Part shown: positions 1 to 7,893 of the stretch, in pieces | Layout of the letters: the number at the start of each line of letters is the position of its first letter | Position numbering within the stretch: position 1 is the stretch's first letter | Origin: Spirochaetota bacterium | GTDB lineage: Bacteria > Spirochaetota > B62-G9 | Length of the DNA: 16,925 nt | Direction: 5' to 3' | Assembly: GCA_026990615.1 (NCBI GenBank) | Contig: JALXDB010000320.1 | Span: 1 to 16,925 of the forward strand | Program-made: the position numbers and the translations under genes | The notes under the pieces: model-generated | Told to the model about the DNA's origin: nothing | The model's database searches: none | The model's input: only the letters and a program-made list of their open reading frames with translations

Positions 1-1
1 T

Positions 2-196
2 ATCAAGGAACGGGGAGTTGAGGTTCTTATGTCTGAAGTTATGAGAATTCCCAAAACCACCGTTAAACTCGATGAAAAAACAGCCGAGAAGGTTTTATCC
101 CTGCTAGAAAAATTGGAAGACAACGATGATGTACAGAAGGTAGCAGCAAATTTTGATATTCCAGATGAAGTAATGGAAAAGATAGGACAGAAGTAA
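2..196 (+). CDS. yebC: YebC/PmpR family protein, C-terminal 64 residues (5' partial)
   Basis: Open from the left edge to a TAA at 194-196, reading in frame from base 2. The visible residues match the end of the YebC/PmpR family: a helix-strand stretch, then the closing signature with [14 protein letters not shown] and VMEK. Members are cytoplasmic. Some act as DNA-binding transcription regulators, and recent work on the family describes a role in relieving ribosome stalling; the fragment does not say which applies here. Its place just upstream of ruvC (29-bp gap) is a common arrangement in bacteria and suggests cotranscription with the ruv genes. The N-terminal two thirds lie outside the window. 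Confidence 0.93.
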   Translation: MKERGVEVLMSEVMRIPKTTVKLDEKTAEKVLSLLEKLEDNDDVQKVAANFDIPDEVMEKIGQK

Positions 197-225
197 ATAA
201 TATGCAGAGTACTTTAATATAGAAA

Positions 226-705
226 ATGAGTTTAAGAGTCATCGGAATAGATCCGGGGGTTGCCAGTACGGGTTATGGAATTATTGATATTAATAGTGAG
301 AGCAACATCGATGTCGTGTCAGCAGGTGTAATAAAAACAACTCCAAGAGAAAGCCATGGTTACAGGCTTAAAAAGATCTTTGATAAAGTAGCGGAAATAA
401 TAGAACTATATAGACCCGATGTCGTTGCCCTGGAAAACATATATTACAGCAGGAATCTAAAGTCACTTGTAGAAGTCAGCGAAGCTATAGGGGTAGTTAC
501 TCTGGCCGCCTATAACATGGGAGTGGAAGTTGTTAAGTTTACACCCCTTGAAGTAAAAGCAGCTGTGACCGGTTTTGGAAAGGCGACTAAATACCAGGTA
601 CAGCTTATGGTTAAAAATCTTTTGAATCTTGAGGAAGTTCCAGACTCCAACCATGTATCCGATGCACTGGCAGTTGCGTTATGTTATAAAAATATGCACA
701 TATGA
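226..705 (+). CDS. ruvC: Holliday junction resolvase RuvC
   Basis: Endonuclease that cuts Holliday junctions symmetrically after RuvAB-driven branch migration. The 159-aa length is normal. The RNase H-like fold is shown by the first strand with GIDPG (D9), the LEN motif (E70), and the C-terminal HVSDALA motif (H143, D146). These four residues match the D-E-H-D metal-binding set of Thermus-type RuvC, whereas E. coli has Asp at the third position. A dimerisation helix and Y73-Y74 follow E70, as in the family. The ATG fits the family N-terminus, but the preceding bases show no good SD. The stop is TGA. It is followed by ruvA after 44 bp, so the resolvase and the branch-migration genes form one cluster. 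Confidence 0.97.
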   Translation: MSLRVIGIDPGVASTGYGIIDINSESNIDVVSAGVIKTTPRESHGYRLKKIFDKVAEIIELYRPDVVALENIYYSRNLKSLVEVSEAIGVVTLAAYNMGVEVVKFTPLEVKAAVTGFGKATKYQVQLMVKNLLNLEEVPDSNHVSDALAVALCYKNMHI

Positions 706-749
706 AAATAATTTTTAGTGTTTGCAATCTTTTTAAATAATCAAGAGAG

Positions 750-1352
750 ATGATAGCTCACGTTCAGGGAAGAGTAAATCACTACTATGAAAATATATGC
801 ATTGTTGATAATAACGGGATTGGGTACGAAATTTTCTGTACGGAAAAGGATTTGAACTACATAATTAAAAACGAGATAAAAGATGTGACCTTCTACACAA
901 AACTAATTCACAAAGATGATGGAATGGAGCTTTACGGTTTTTTGAATAGAACAGATCTTGCAATTTTTAAATTGCTACTTATAGTTAAAGGGATTGGTCC
1001 GAAACAGGCAATAAAGATTTTGAATCATGAAAGAGGAGAAAATATTTTAAGGGCTATCTACGGTGAGAATCGGGAGTATTTGCATAAAATTGTTGGAATA
1101 AGTAAAAAAAAGGCAGAACAGATAATTATAGAGTTAAAGGAAAGAATAAAAAAGAGCTTTGATATAGGAGAGGTAACGAAAGAAGAGTTGCAGGGTGATC
1201 AGGAATATATAGATGCTGTAAAGGCTCTTGAAAATCTCGGTTTTACCAGACAGGAAATTGACAGGGCAATGGAAAAGCTCAATATTAGTGCTGAGAAATT
1301 AAAAGCAGAAGAGATAATAGAGAGAGTTTTGAAAGAAATTTCCTCCATATAG
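750..1352 (+). CDS. ruvA: Holliday junction branch migration protein RuvA
   Basis: Tetrameric junction-binding subunit that holds four-way DNA and docks the RuvB motors. The 200-aa length is normal. Residues 1-65 form the OB-fold, opening with MIAHVQG as is typical and containing GIGYEIFC. Two helix-hairpin-helix motifs follow, around residues 74-90 (VKGIGPKQA) and 110-128 (VGISKKKAEQII). A charged linker leads to domain III (about 150-200), which contacts RuvB and carries the usual NLGF motif followed by helices. The ATG sits directly after a GAGAG run, too close to be an efficient SD, but it is the only start that fits the family. The gene lies between ruvC and ruvB. Confidence 0.96.
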   Translation: MIAHVQGRVNHYYENICIVDNNGIGYEIFCTEKDLNYIIKNEIKDVTFYTKLIHKDDGMELYGFLNRTDLAIFKLLLIVKGIGPKQAIKILNHERGENILRAIYGENREYLHKIVGISKKKAEQIIIELKERIKKSFDIGEVTKEELQGDQEYIDAVKALENLGFTRQEIDRAMEKLNISAEKLKAEEIIERVLKEISSI

Positions 1353-1400
1353 AATAGCATATAGAGTAAAGTGCAGGTTTATTAATACAGGGTAAAATGA

Positions 1401-2426
1401 ATGGACGAGCAAAAAATTCTATCACCAAAAAAACAGCAATCGGATAGAGATGAAAACTCTCTAAGGCCTAAAAGTTTAAAAGATTTTATCGGTCAGAAAG
1501 AACTTAAAAGGCAGATATCTATATACATTAAAGCAGCATTGAAAAGGGATGAAAATCTGGACCATGTTCTTTTATACGGTCCACCCGGATTGGGAAAAAC
1601 AACACTTGCTTCCATTATTGCAAACGAGCTTGGAGTCAGGTTTAAGGCTACCTCGGCTCCTGCAATAGAAAGGCCCGGGGATCTTGCAGCAATTTTAACT
1701 TCTCTGAATCACAGGGATGTTCTTTTTATTGATGAGATTCACAGGTTAAAACCAATACTTGAGGAGATTCTATACCCGGCTCTTGAGGATTACACTCTCG
1801 ATATAATTATAGGCCAGGGACCCGGAGCTAAGTCGATAAAGTTGAATCTCAATCGTTTTACCCTTATAGGGGCAACGACAAGAGCCGGACTGCTGAGTTC
1901 GCCCCTAAGAGCCAGATTTGGAATAACTCAAAGAATAGATTTTTACAGCAGGGATGAGATTTACGAGATTGTAAAGAGAACTGCGAAAATTCTTGGGGTT
2001 TCTATAACCGATGATGCAGCATCCCTGATAGCTGAAAGATCGAGAGGTACACCCAGAGTTGCAAACAGAATATTGAAGAGAATCAGAGATATTGCCCAGG
2101 TTGAAGGAGATGGTGTGATAACACTTAATATTGCGAAATCGGGTCTTGAAATGTTAAAACTGGACGATCTAGGTCTCGGCCCCATGGATAGAAGATTGAT
2201 ACTTACGATAATAGAAAAGTACAACGGGGGGCCTGTTGGGGTTGACACCCTCGCTGTATCCCTCGGTGAGGATAATCAGACAATAGAAGATATATACGAA
2301 CCTTACCTCATTCAGCTGGGTTTTATTAAAAGAACACCCAGGGGCAGGGTGGCCACTAAGGGGGCTTATAAATATTTCGGTGTCGCGGATAAACATATGG
2401 AAGAAAAAACTCTATTTGACGAATAG
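1401..2426 (+). CDS. ruvB: Holliday junction branch migration helicase RuvB
   Basis: AAA+ ATPase that forms hexameric rings on either side of RuvA and pumps DNA through the junction. Walker A is GPPGLGKT at 60-67, Walker B is DEIH at 111-114, sensor 1 lies in GATTRAG around 157-163, and the arginine-finger region is LRARFG at 169-174. The C-terminal winged helix, about 270-330, includes [10 protein letters not shown] and the RTPRGR segment that binds DNA. The 341-aa length is typical. An ATG four bases upstream is out of frame. The window also encodes RarA, another AAA+ protein that acts at stalled forks, but on the opposite strand and 11 kb away. Confidence 0.97.
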   Translation: MDEQKILSPKKQQSDRDENSLRPKSLKDFIGQKELKRQISIYIKAALKRDENLDHVLLYGPPGLGKTTLASIIANELGVRFKATSAPAIERPGDLAAILTSLNHRDVLFIDEIHRLKPILEEILYPALEDYTLDIIIGQGPGAKSIKLNLNRFTLIGATTRAGLLSSPLRARFGITQRIDFYSRDEIYEIVKRTAKILGVSITDDAASLIAERSRGTPRVANRILKRIRDIAQVEGDGVITLNIAKSGLEMLKLDDLGLGPMDRRLILTIIEKYNGGPVGVDTLAVSLGEDNQTIEDIYEPYLIQLGFIKRTPRGRVATKGAYKYFGVADKHMEEKTLFDE

Positions 2427-2448
2427 ATGAATATGGGTTGCCTCGGAT

Positions 2449-3651
2449 ATGATTTCTTCTCGTATATTAACAAGAATCTTTCCTCTACTCCTTATATTTA
2501 TAACCGGGTGTGTTTCGTTCCAGCCCCGTATTAAGCCCGGAGAGTCTAAAAAAATCGAGCATAAAAAAGCAGGAAAGATATACGTCAGGGTACTATTATT
2601 TAAAAATATATCCAGTTTAATAATTGATGGAAAAAACTTTACACTAAATGAAGATAATACCGGCAGAGTAATAAAAAAAAGTGGAGCTTTCGAAGTAATA
2701 TTGAATAGAGATAGTGCGGTTGTAGCAGATGATAAGATGTTGCTTCCAGTTACTATTTATTCTGATGAGAGTTTTACCGTAAACGGAATTAGGCTTAAAG
2801 GCCAGCTCAGCATTGGAAAAAATGCCGTTATTCTGAGATTGCCCCTTGAAAGGTATGTAAGCGGGGTTGTATCTTCAGAGATGAACAATTCATGGCCTAT
2901 TGAGGCTTTAAAAGCTCAGGCTATTGTATCAAGAACCTTTGTTGTACACAGGATGTTAACCAGAAAAGACAGGAGTTTTGATATAGGTATTTCGGAGATG
3001 CATCAGGTTTATCTTTACAAGAGTGGGGATACAAAGGTAGAAGAAGCAGTAAACGATACTTCAGGCCTAATCTTGGTATACGATGAAAAGCCTATTTTAT
3101 CCCTATACCATTCATGCTCGGGTGGGAGAACAGAATCAGCGGGCAATGTTTTCTCGAAGGATCTTCCATATCTCAGATCCATTTACGACCCGTATTCTCT
3201 TGATTGTCCGGATAAACGATGGGAGTGTTCGTTTGATTCAGATGTAATAGCTGAAAGTTTGAATAGATTTAGCCTATCCGGTGGCAATAATCACGATCAC
3301 ATAGGGATAAGTAATATTTTAATAGAATCCAGAACATCTTCCGGAAGAGTTAAGAACTTTAAAATAGAGCTGGCCGGAGGTGATAGTTATTTAATCAGGG
3401 GGAATGATTTCAGGATTGCCGTGGGATCGAAAAAGTTGAGAAGTTTACTGATTGATAAGATTAAGAAGATAAAAAGTGGAGGAACCGTGACCTTTGTTTT
3501 TTACGGAAGAGGTTACGGACACGGTGTCGGTATGAGCCAGTGGGGCGCAAAAAAGATGGCTGAAAATGGGTTTAACTACGAACGAATCCTGAAATTTTAC
3601 TATAGAGATGTTAAAATTGAGGACCTTTCAAGGCTTAAAATTTCCGAATAA
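2449..3651 (+). CDS. SpoIID/LytB-domain lipoprotein, probable peptidoglycan lytic enzyme
   Basis: The N-terminus is a lipoprotein signal: basic residues, a hydrophobic stretch at about 10-18, then the lipobox ending TGC with acceptor Cys21. The mature protein should therefore be membrane-anchored outside the cytoplasm. Residues about 90-370 match the SpoIID/LytB domain: LPLERYVSGVV, then SSEM (E144, equivalent to the SpoIID catalytic Glu), the helix PIEALKAQAIVSRT, HSCSGGRTES, and a C-terminal GYGHGVGMSQWGA signature at 355-367. SpoIID is a lytic transglycosylase acting on glycan strands stripped of stem peptides. Relatives in non-sporulating bacteria probably do general wall remodelling or act as amidase enhancers. 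Placement between ruvB and queA suggests it is only cotranscribed with them. The two Cys of CPDKRWEC may bind metal or form a disulfide. No clear SD is seen. Confidence 0.88.
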   Translation: MISSRILTRIFPLLLIFITGCVSFQPRIKPGESKKIEHKKAGKIYVRVLLFKNISSLIIDGKNFTLNEDNTGRVIKKSGAFEVILNRDSAVVADDKMLLPVTIYSDESFTVNGIRLKGQLSIGKNAVILRLPLERYVSGVVSSEMNNSWPIEALKAQAIVSRTFVVHRMLTRKDRSFDIGISEMHQVYLYKSGDTKVEEAVNDTSGLILVYDEKPILSLYHSCSGGRTESAGNVFSKDLPYLRSIYDPYSLDCPDKRWECSFDSDVIAESLNRFSLSGGNNHDHIGISNILIESRTSSGRVKNFKIELAGGDSYLIRGNDFRIAVGSKKLRSLLIDKIKKIKSGGTVTFVFYGRGYGHGVGMSQWGAKKMAENGFNYERILKFYYRDVKIEDLSRLKISE

Positions 3652-3658
3652 AAGCTTT

Positions 3659-3664
3659 AAGGAG
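3659..3664 (+). promoter_or_regulatory. Strong ribosome binding site selecting a TTG start for queA
   Basis: AAGGAG lies 7 bases before the TTG at 3672. The competing in-frame ATG at 3729, which would remove a serine-rich extension, is preceded only by a pyrimidine-rich tract with no SD. The sequence therefore favours the TTG, although homology alone would favour the ATG. Confidence 0.6.
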
Positions 3665-3671
3665 TCAGCAT

Positions 3672-4784
3672 TTGAACCTGGTATCGCACTCAAACTCTTC
3701 TTCAGATTCTTTCTCGGATTCTTTTTCAATGAAGGATTTTAATATCAGCATACCGGATGAATTGATAGCCCAGTATCCGGCCGAGAAGAGGGAAGAATCG
3801 TGCCTTTTAGTCCTCTACGTTTCGACTGGAAAGCTTGTAGACGATGTCTTTAAAAACATAGGCAGGTACCTTGAAGACAATGACTGTATTGTGTACAATA
3901 ATGCAAGGGTTATCCATGCCAGGCTTTACGGCAGAAAGATAGATACAGGAGGCAAACTCGAAATCCTTCTCACTCAAAAGATTAATGACTCCGAGTGGCT
4001 GGCCCTTACAAGTCCCTACAAAAGAGCAAAGAGGGGGATACGGGTCAAAATAGAATCGGATAGAGATATATTTCTCGAAGTTTTAGAAAGATTAGGGGAC
4101 GGCATATGCAGGATTAGATTTTCCGAACCGGTTAATTATGAAACATTGAGAGATATAGGCAGAGTCCCTCTTCCAAAGTATATCAAGAGAGAACCTGTAC
4201 CAGGTCTCGATGATAAAAGGTATCAGACAGTCTACTCAGAAAAAAACGGGGCGGTTGCGTCTCCAACTGCGGGGCTTCACTTTACCGTGAATATTATAGA
4301 TGAATTGAAGAAGAGGGGAATTCTATTTGTTCCTGTTACCCTCTATGTGGATTGGGGCACTTTCAAACCGGTAAGGGAGGAGGATTACAGAAAGCATAAG
4401 ATACACAGTGAAAGATACGAGATCAGTGAAAAGTCTGCAGAGACTATTAACCGCTGCAGGAAGGAGGGCAGAAGAATAGTCTGTGTAGGTACAACATCTG
4501 TAAGAGCCCTGGAGTCGGCTTCCGATAATTCCGGATTTGTAAAACCTGTAAAAGGAGAAACAGATCTGTACATATATCCTGGATACAGGTTCAAGGTCGT
4601 TGATGCGCTAATTACCAATTTCCACATGCCCGATTCAACATTGATACTGCTTGTTTCGGCTTTTGCTGGCAGGCAAAATATTATAGCAGCATACAGGCAT
4701 GCAATTGAAAATAAATACAGGTTTTTTAGCTACGGTGATGCGATGTTTATTATTAAAAACGTCAGAAAAAATATCGAAGAATAG
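3672..4784 (+). CDS. queA: S-adenosylmethionine:tRNA ribosyltransferase-isomerase QueA
   Basis: Transfers and isomerises the ribosyl group of SAM onto preQ1 at tRNA position 34, making epoxyqueuosine. Recognised from IPDELIAQYPAEKRE near the N-terminus, SPTAGLHFT from residue 197, GTTSVRALES from residue 273 and TNFHMPDSTL from residue 315, all hallmarks of the family. The total is 370 aa; the recognisable domain starts around residue 20 (MKDFNISIPDEL). Residues 1-19 are an unusual serine-rich extension (NSSS then DSFS twice) encoded by a 12-bp tandem repeat. A TTG start at 3672 has a strong SD; a start at ATG 3729 would give a 351-aa protein of more usual form. The gene is followed by tgt after 31 bp, and the two act in consecutive steps of queuosine synthesis. 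Confidence 0.96.
   Translation: MNLVSHSNSSSDSFSDSFSMKDFNISIPDELIAQYPAEKREESCLLVLYVSTGKLVDDVFKNIGRYLEDNDCIVYNNARVIHARLYGRKIDTGGKLEILLTQKINDSEWLALTSPYKRAKRGIRVKIESDRDIFLEVLERLGDGICRIRFSEPVNYETLRDIGRVPLPKYIKREPVPGLDDKRYQTVYSEKNGAVASPTAGLHFTVNIIDELKKRGILFVPVTLYVDWGTFKPVREEDYRKHKIHSERYEISEKSAETINRCRKEGRRIVCVGTTSVRALESASDNSGFVKPVKGETDLYIYPGYRFKVVDALITNFHMPDSTLILLVSAFAGRQNIIAAYRHAIENKYRFFSYGDAMFIIKNVRKNIEE
3705..3728 (+). repeat. 12-bp imperfect tandem duplication at the queA 5' end
   Basis: Two adjacent 12-base units (3705-3716 and 3717-3728) differ at two positions and each encodes Asp-Ser-Phe-Ser. They end exactly at the internal ATG at 3729. Depending on the true start, they lie either in the coding region or in the leader. 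Confidence 0.8.
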
Positions 4785-4815
4785 TTATTTAATACACTAT
4801 TGCGGGAATTTTTAG

Positions 4816-5925
<1,110 letters not shown>

Positions 5926-5932
5926 AGTAAAA

Positions 5933-7633
5933 CTACTTTTTTCCTGACTCCTGGGATGGCTTTTTTTCAGGTTTATTATCCAATTTTATACCCAGTATTT
6001 GATAGTTTAGGTCAAGGTTTAAGATATTGTTCCATTTAGGCTTTTTATATGCCGTATTTAAAAACAGAGTGTCTTTCCAGTTACCTGTTACATCACCTTC
6101 AGATGCGAACCAGTTAAAAATGCACGATCCCGAGGATCTTAGAGTAAACCAGTAGTGGCCAGGTTCCAGAATGGATTTTGCTTTTTTGCTTACCGGAAAA
6201 CCTATCCATGGATTTTCGATCATCATAAATCTTACCCTGGTTGAACTAACGCTGTAGGTTCTGAATAACTTTTTGCCGGGTTTGCCGTTATTGTCTGAAA
6301 GAACCTCAATCCATATTCGACCCTGATCCGAGAATTTGATAGCCGGAATTTTTATTTCTGTGACTTTAACTCTCTGATTCACCGAGAATCTCTGCGCATA
6401 AATCTTTTTTCCGGTTGCTACTATATACAGGCTATCGTCAGCATTTGGATTTTCAGATATTCTTATTCTTTTCTGCTTTGGCGCCTGTTCTTCATCTGCC
6501 TGCGGTTTATCTCGTGTAATAATTTCCAGATCTGGCTTATTTTCGGACAGAACCAGACCGGGTACGGGGCATGAAGTGATAAGACCCCTTTCGGTCGGTA
6601 ATTTCTCTCCTGTATAGACTATTTTAAAATTGACAGCCTTAACGTCGTAGATAAACTCTTTCAGTTCTTTTAATTCGCCAGTTTTAACGCTCCACTTTTT
6701 ATCCAGGTACTGCACATCCGGGCCAACCGCAATCTTCACTATATACGAGGGCAGTGAAAAGTAGAGTCCATTTGGATCTATAGGCAGCCATCCTGCATCG
6801 GGAAAAAAAACCTCTACCCAGTATCTTTCATTATTCGGTGATTGAATGTAAACACGTGAACCGTCGACCTTATAGCTGATCTCTTTCTGAAAGGAAACTC
6901 CATAGGCAACCCTTGCAGGTATGCCAATACCCCTGTAAAGAGAAACAAGGAGATTGCATACCCCCTTTTTTGTTCCCGCTCTGTTCTGTAAAACAGAAAC
7001 TGCATCATCTTTTAAATCATCATTCTTGTTATCTTTCCTGTTAATAAGTTTAATGTTTTCATTTACCCACAGGGCTATGTTGTAGATTACATCAATCTCC
7101 CTTTTTAGATTGTAAGAGATGGACCTAGCTATGTAATTTATTGAATATTCATTACTTGGTGCCTGCTCAGTACCCTGAAGGTATATCTTGGTTTCATCAT
7201 CAGTTTCAATCGGGAACGGTGCATTGCTATCTATTTGAGTAAATTGGGAGTGGATTTTTGCCCTGAATTGAAGATCTATCTGCACAATTCTTATATCTTT
7301 GTTCCATGTACATTCGTATATCAAATTACCGTATTTATCCTTAACTTCTTTTATACTGGTGGGACGGGGAGTAAAAGTTTTTCTTATACCGTAAATATTC
7401 TGTGTAACAAGTCCTTCGGGTATCGATTTTGGAATAAACATCCTGTAGAATAATCCTTTTGTGGATCTATAACTTGAGAATCTTGTGGTCAAATAGGAAG
7501 TAACAACGCTTTTAGTTTCGCCATTTGTAAAAAATATATCTGCAGATAATAAATTTACTTGGATTAAATAGATAATAGCTGTTAATATCAAGATAAATTG
7601 AATTTTTAATATAGATCTGTTAAAGTTTTTCAT
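5933..7633 (-). CDS. Secreted transglutaminase-fold protein, catalytic His replaced by Arg
   Basis: 566 aa with a basic N-terminus and one hydrophobic stretch at about 9-31, read as a signal peptide, so probably exported. Residues about 170-300 form a transglutaminase-like core: KKGVCNLLVSLYRGIGIPARV with C226 as nucleophile, and WVEVFFPDAGWLPIDPNG with D286. In active members a His precedes the (A/Y)WVEV strand, 16 residues before the Asp; here that position is R270 (codon AGA). The Cys and Asp are kept, so it may be a non-catalytic binding protein or a variant enzyme. After a charged linker (about 375-400), residues 400-530 look like a beta-sandwich with SDNNGKPGKKLFRTY and LEPGHYWFTLRS, resembling accessory binding domains of surface proteins. 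The tail is Lys/Ser-rich. The gene diverges from the 7710 gene across 76 bp. The function is not known. Confidence 0.8.
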   Translation of the reverse strand: MKNFNRSILKIQFILILTAIIYLIQVNLLSADIFFTNGETKSVVTSYLTTRFSSYRSTKGLFYRMFIPKSIPEGLVTQNIYGIRKTFTPRPTSIKEVKDKYGNLIYECTWNKDIRIVQIDLQFRAKIHSQFTQIDSNAPFPIETDDETKIYLQGTEQAPSNEYSINYIARSISYNLKREIDVIYNIALWVNENIKLINRKDNKNDDLKDDAVSVLQNRAGTKKGVCNLLVSLYRGIGIPARVAYGVSFQKEISYKVDGSRVYIQSPNNERYWVEVFFPDAGWLPIDPNGLYFSLPSYIVKIAVGPDVQYLDKKWSVKTGELKELKEFIYDVKAVNFKIVYTGEKLPTERGLITSCPVPGLVLSENKPDLEIITRDKPQADEEQAPKQKRIRISENPNADDSLYIVATGKKIYAQRFSVNQRVKVTEIKIPAIKFSDQGRIWIEVLSDNNGKPGKKLFRTYSVSSTRVRFMMIENPWIGFPVSKKAKSILEPGHYWFTLRSSGSCIFNWFASEGDVTGNWKDTLFLNTAYKKPKWNNILNLDLNYQILGIKLDNKPEKKPSQESGKK

Positions 7634-7671
7634 GATTGGTTATCCCTGCTGGGTTATATTGATTTATGTAA

Positions 7672-7677
7672 ATTATA
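7672..7677 (-). promoter_or_regulatory. Candidate -10 element for the transglutaminase-fold gene
   Basis: A perfect TATAAT on the minus strand lies 38 bp before the ATG at 7633. No good -35 is seen at the right distance, which could mean activator dependence or a chance match in AT-rich DNA. It overlaps one arm of the inverted repeat at 7676-7696. Confidence 0.35.
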
Positions 7678-7696
7678 GTAATATCGTGAATTACTA
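7676..7696. repeat. Inverted repeat in a divergent intergenic region, possible operator
   Basis: TAGTAAT (7676-7682) and ATTACTA (7690-7696) are perfect 7-base inverted arms separated by 7 bases. The element sits in the 76-bp gap between the divergent genes at 7633 and 7710, overlapping a minus-strand TATAAT and ending 13 bases before the plus-strand ATG. The centre-to-centre spacing of 14 bp is plausible for a dimeric regulator, but chance is possible in such AT-rich DNA. Confidence 0.45.
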
Positions 7697-7709
7697 AAAT
7701 CAATAGAAA

Positions 7710-7892
7710 ATGAAAAAGAAGTTATCGCTGCTCTTTATTTTTTCTCCTATTTTTGGGGGGATATTTTTACTCTATATCATATCGGTGAAAGGAAAGTTAT
7801 CACAGAGGCTTGCTGTTTTTATAGTGCTTATTGCATTCACACTGACGTTTATAAATCTTTTAATTACAATAATTAGAATATCCAGGAATTAA
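7710..7892 (+). CDS. Small membrane protein with two predicted helices
   Basis: 60 aa: a basic start (MKKK), a hydrophobic segment at about 6-25, a short polar loop VKGKLSQR at 26-33, a second hydrophobic segment at about 34-54, then a basic tail. By the positive-inside rule both ends, and possibly the loop, face the cytoplasm, since all the charge is positive. I recognise no family. There is no SD before the ATG. It is believed real because its stop is one base before the ATG of the 573-aa gene, whose SD lies inside it, and because its hydrophobic layout is coherent. It could be a helper of the exported neighbour (inference), a short unrelated membrane protein, or a leader peptide for translational coupling. 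Confidence 0.6.
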   Translation: MKKKLSLLFIFSPIFGGIFLLYIISVKGKLSQRLAVFIVLIAFTLTFINLLITIIRISRN

Positions 7893-7893
7893 A

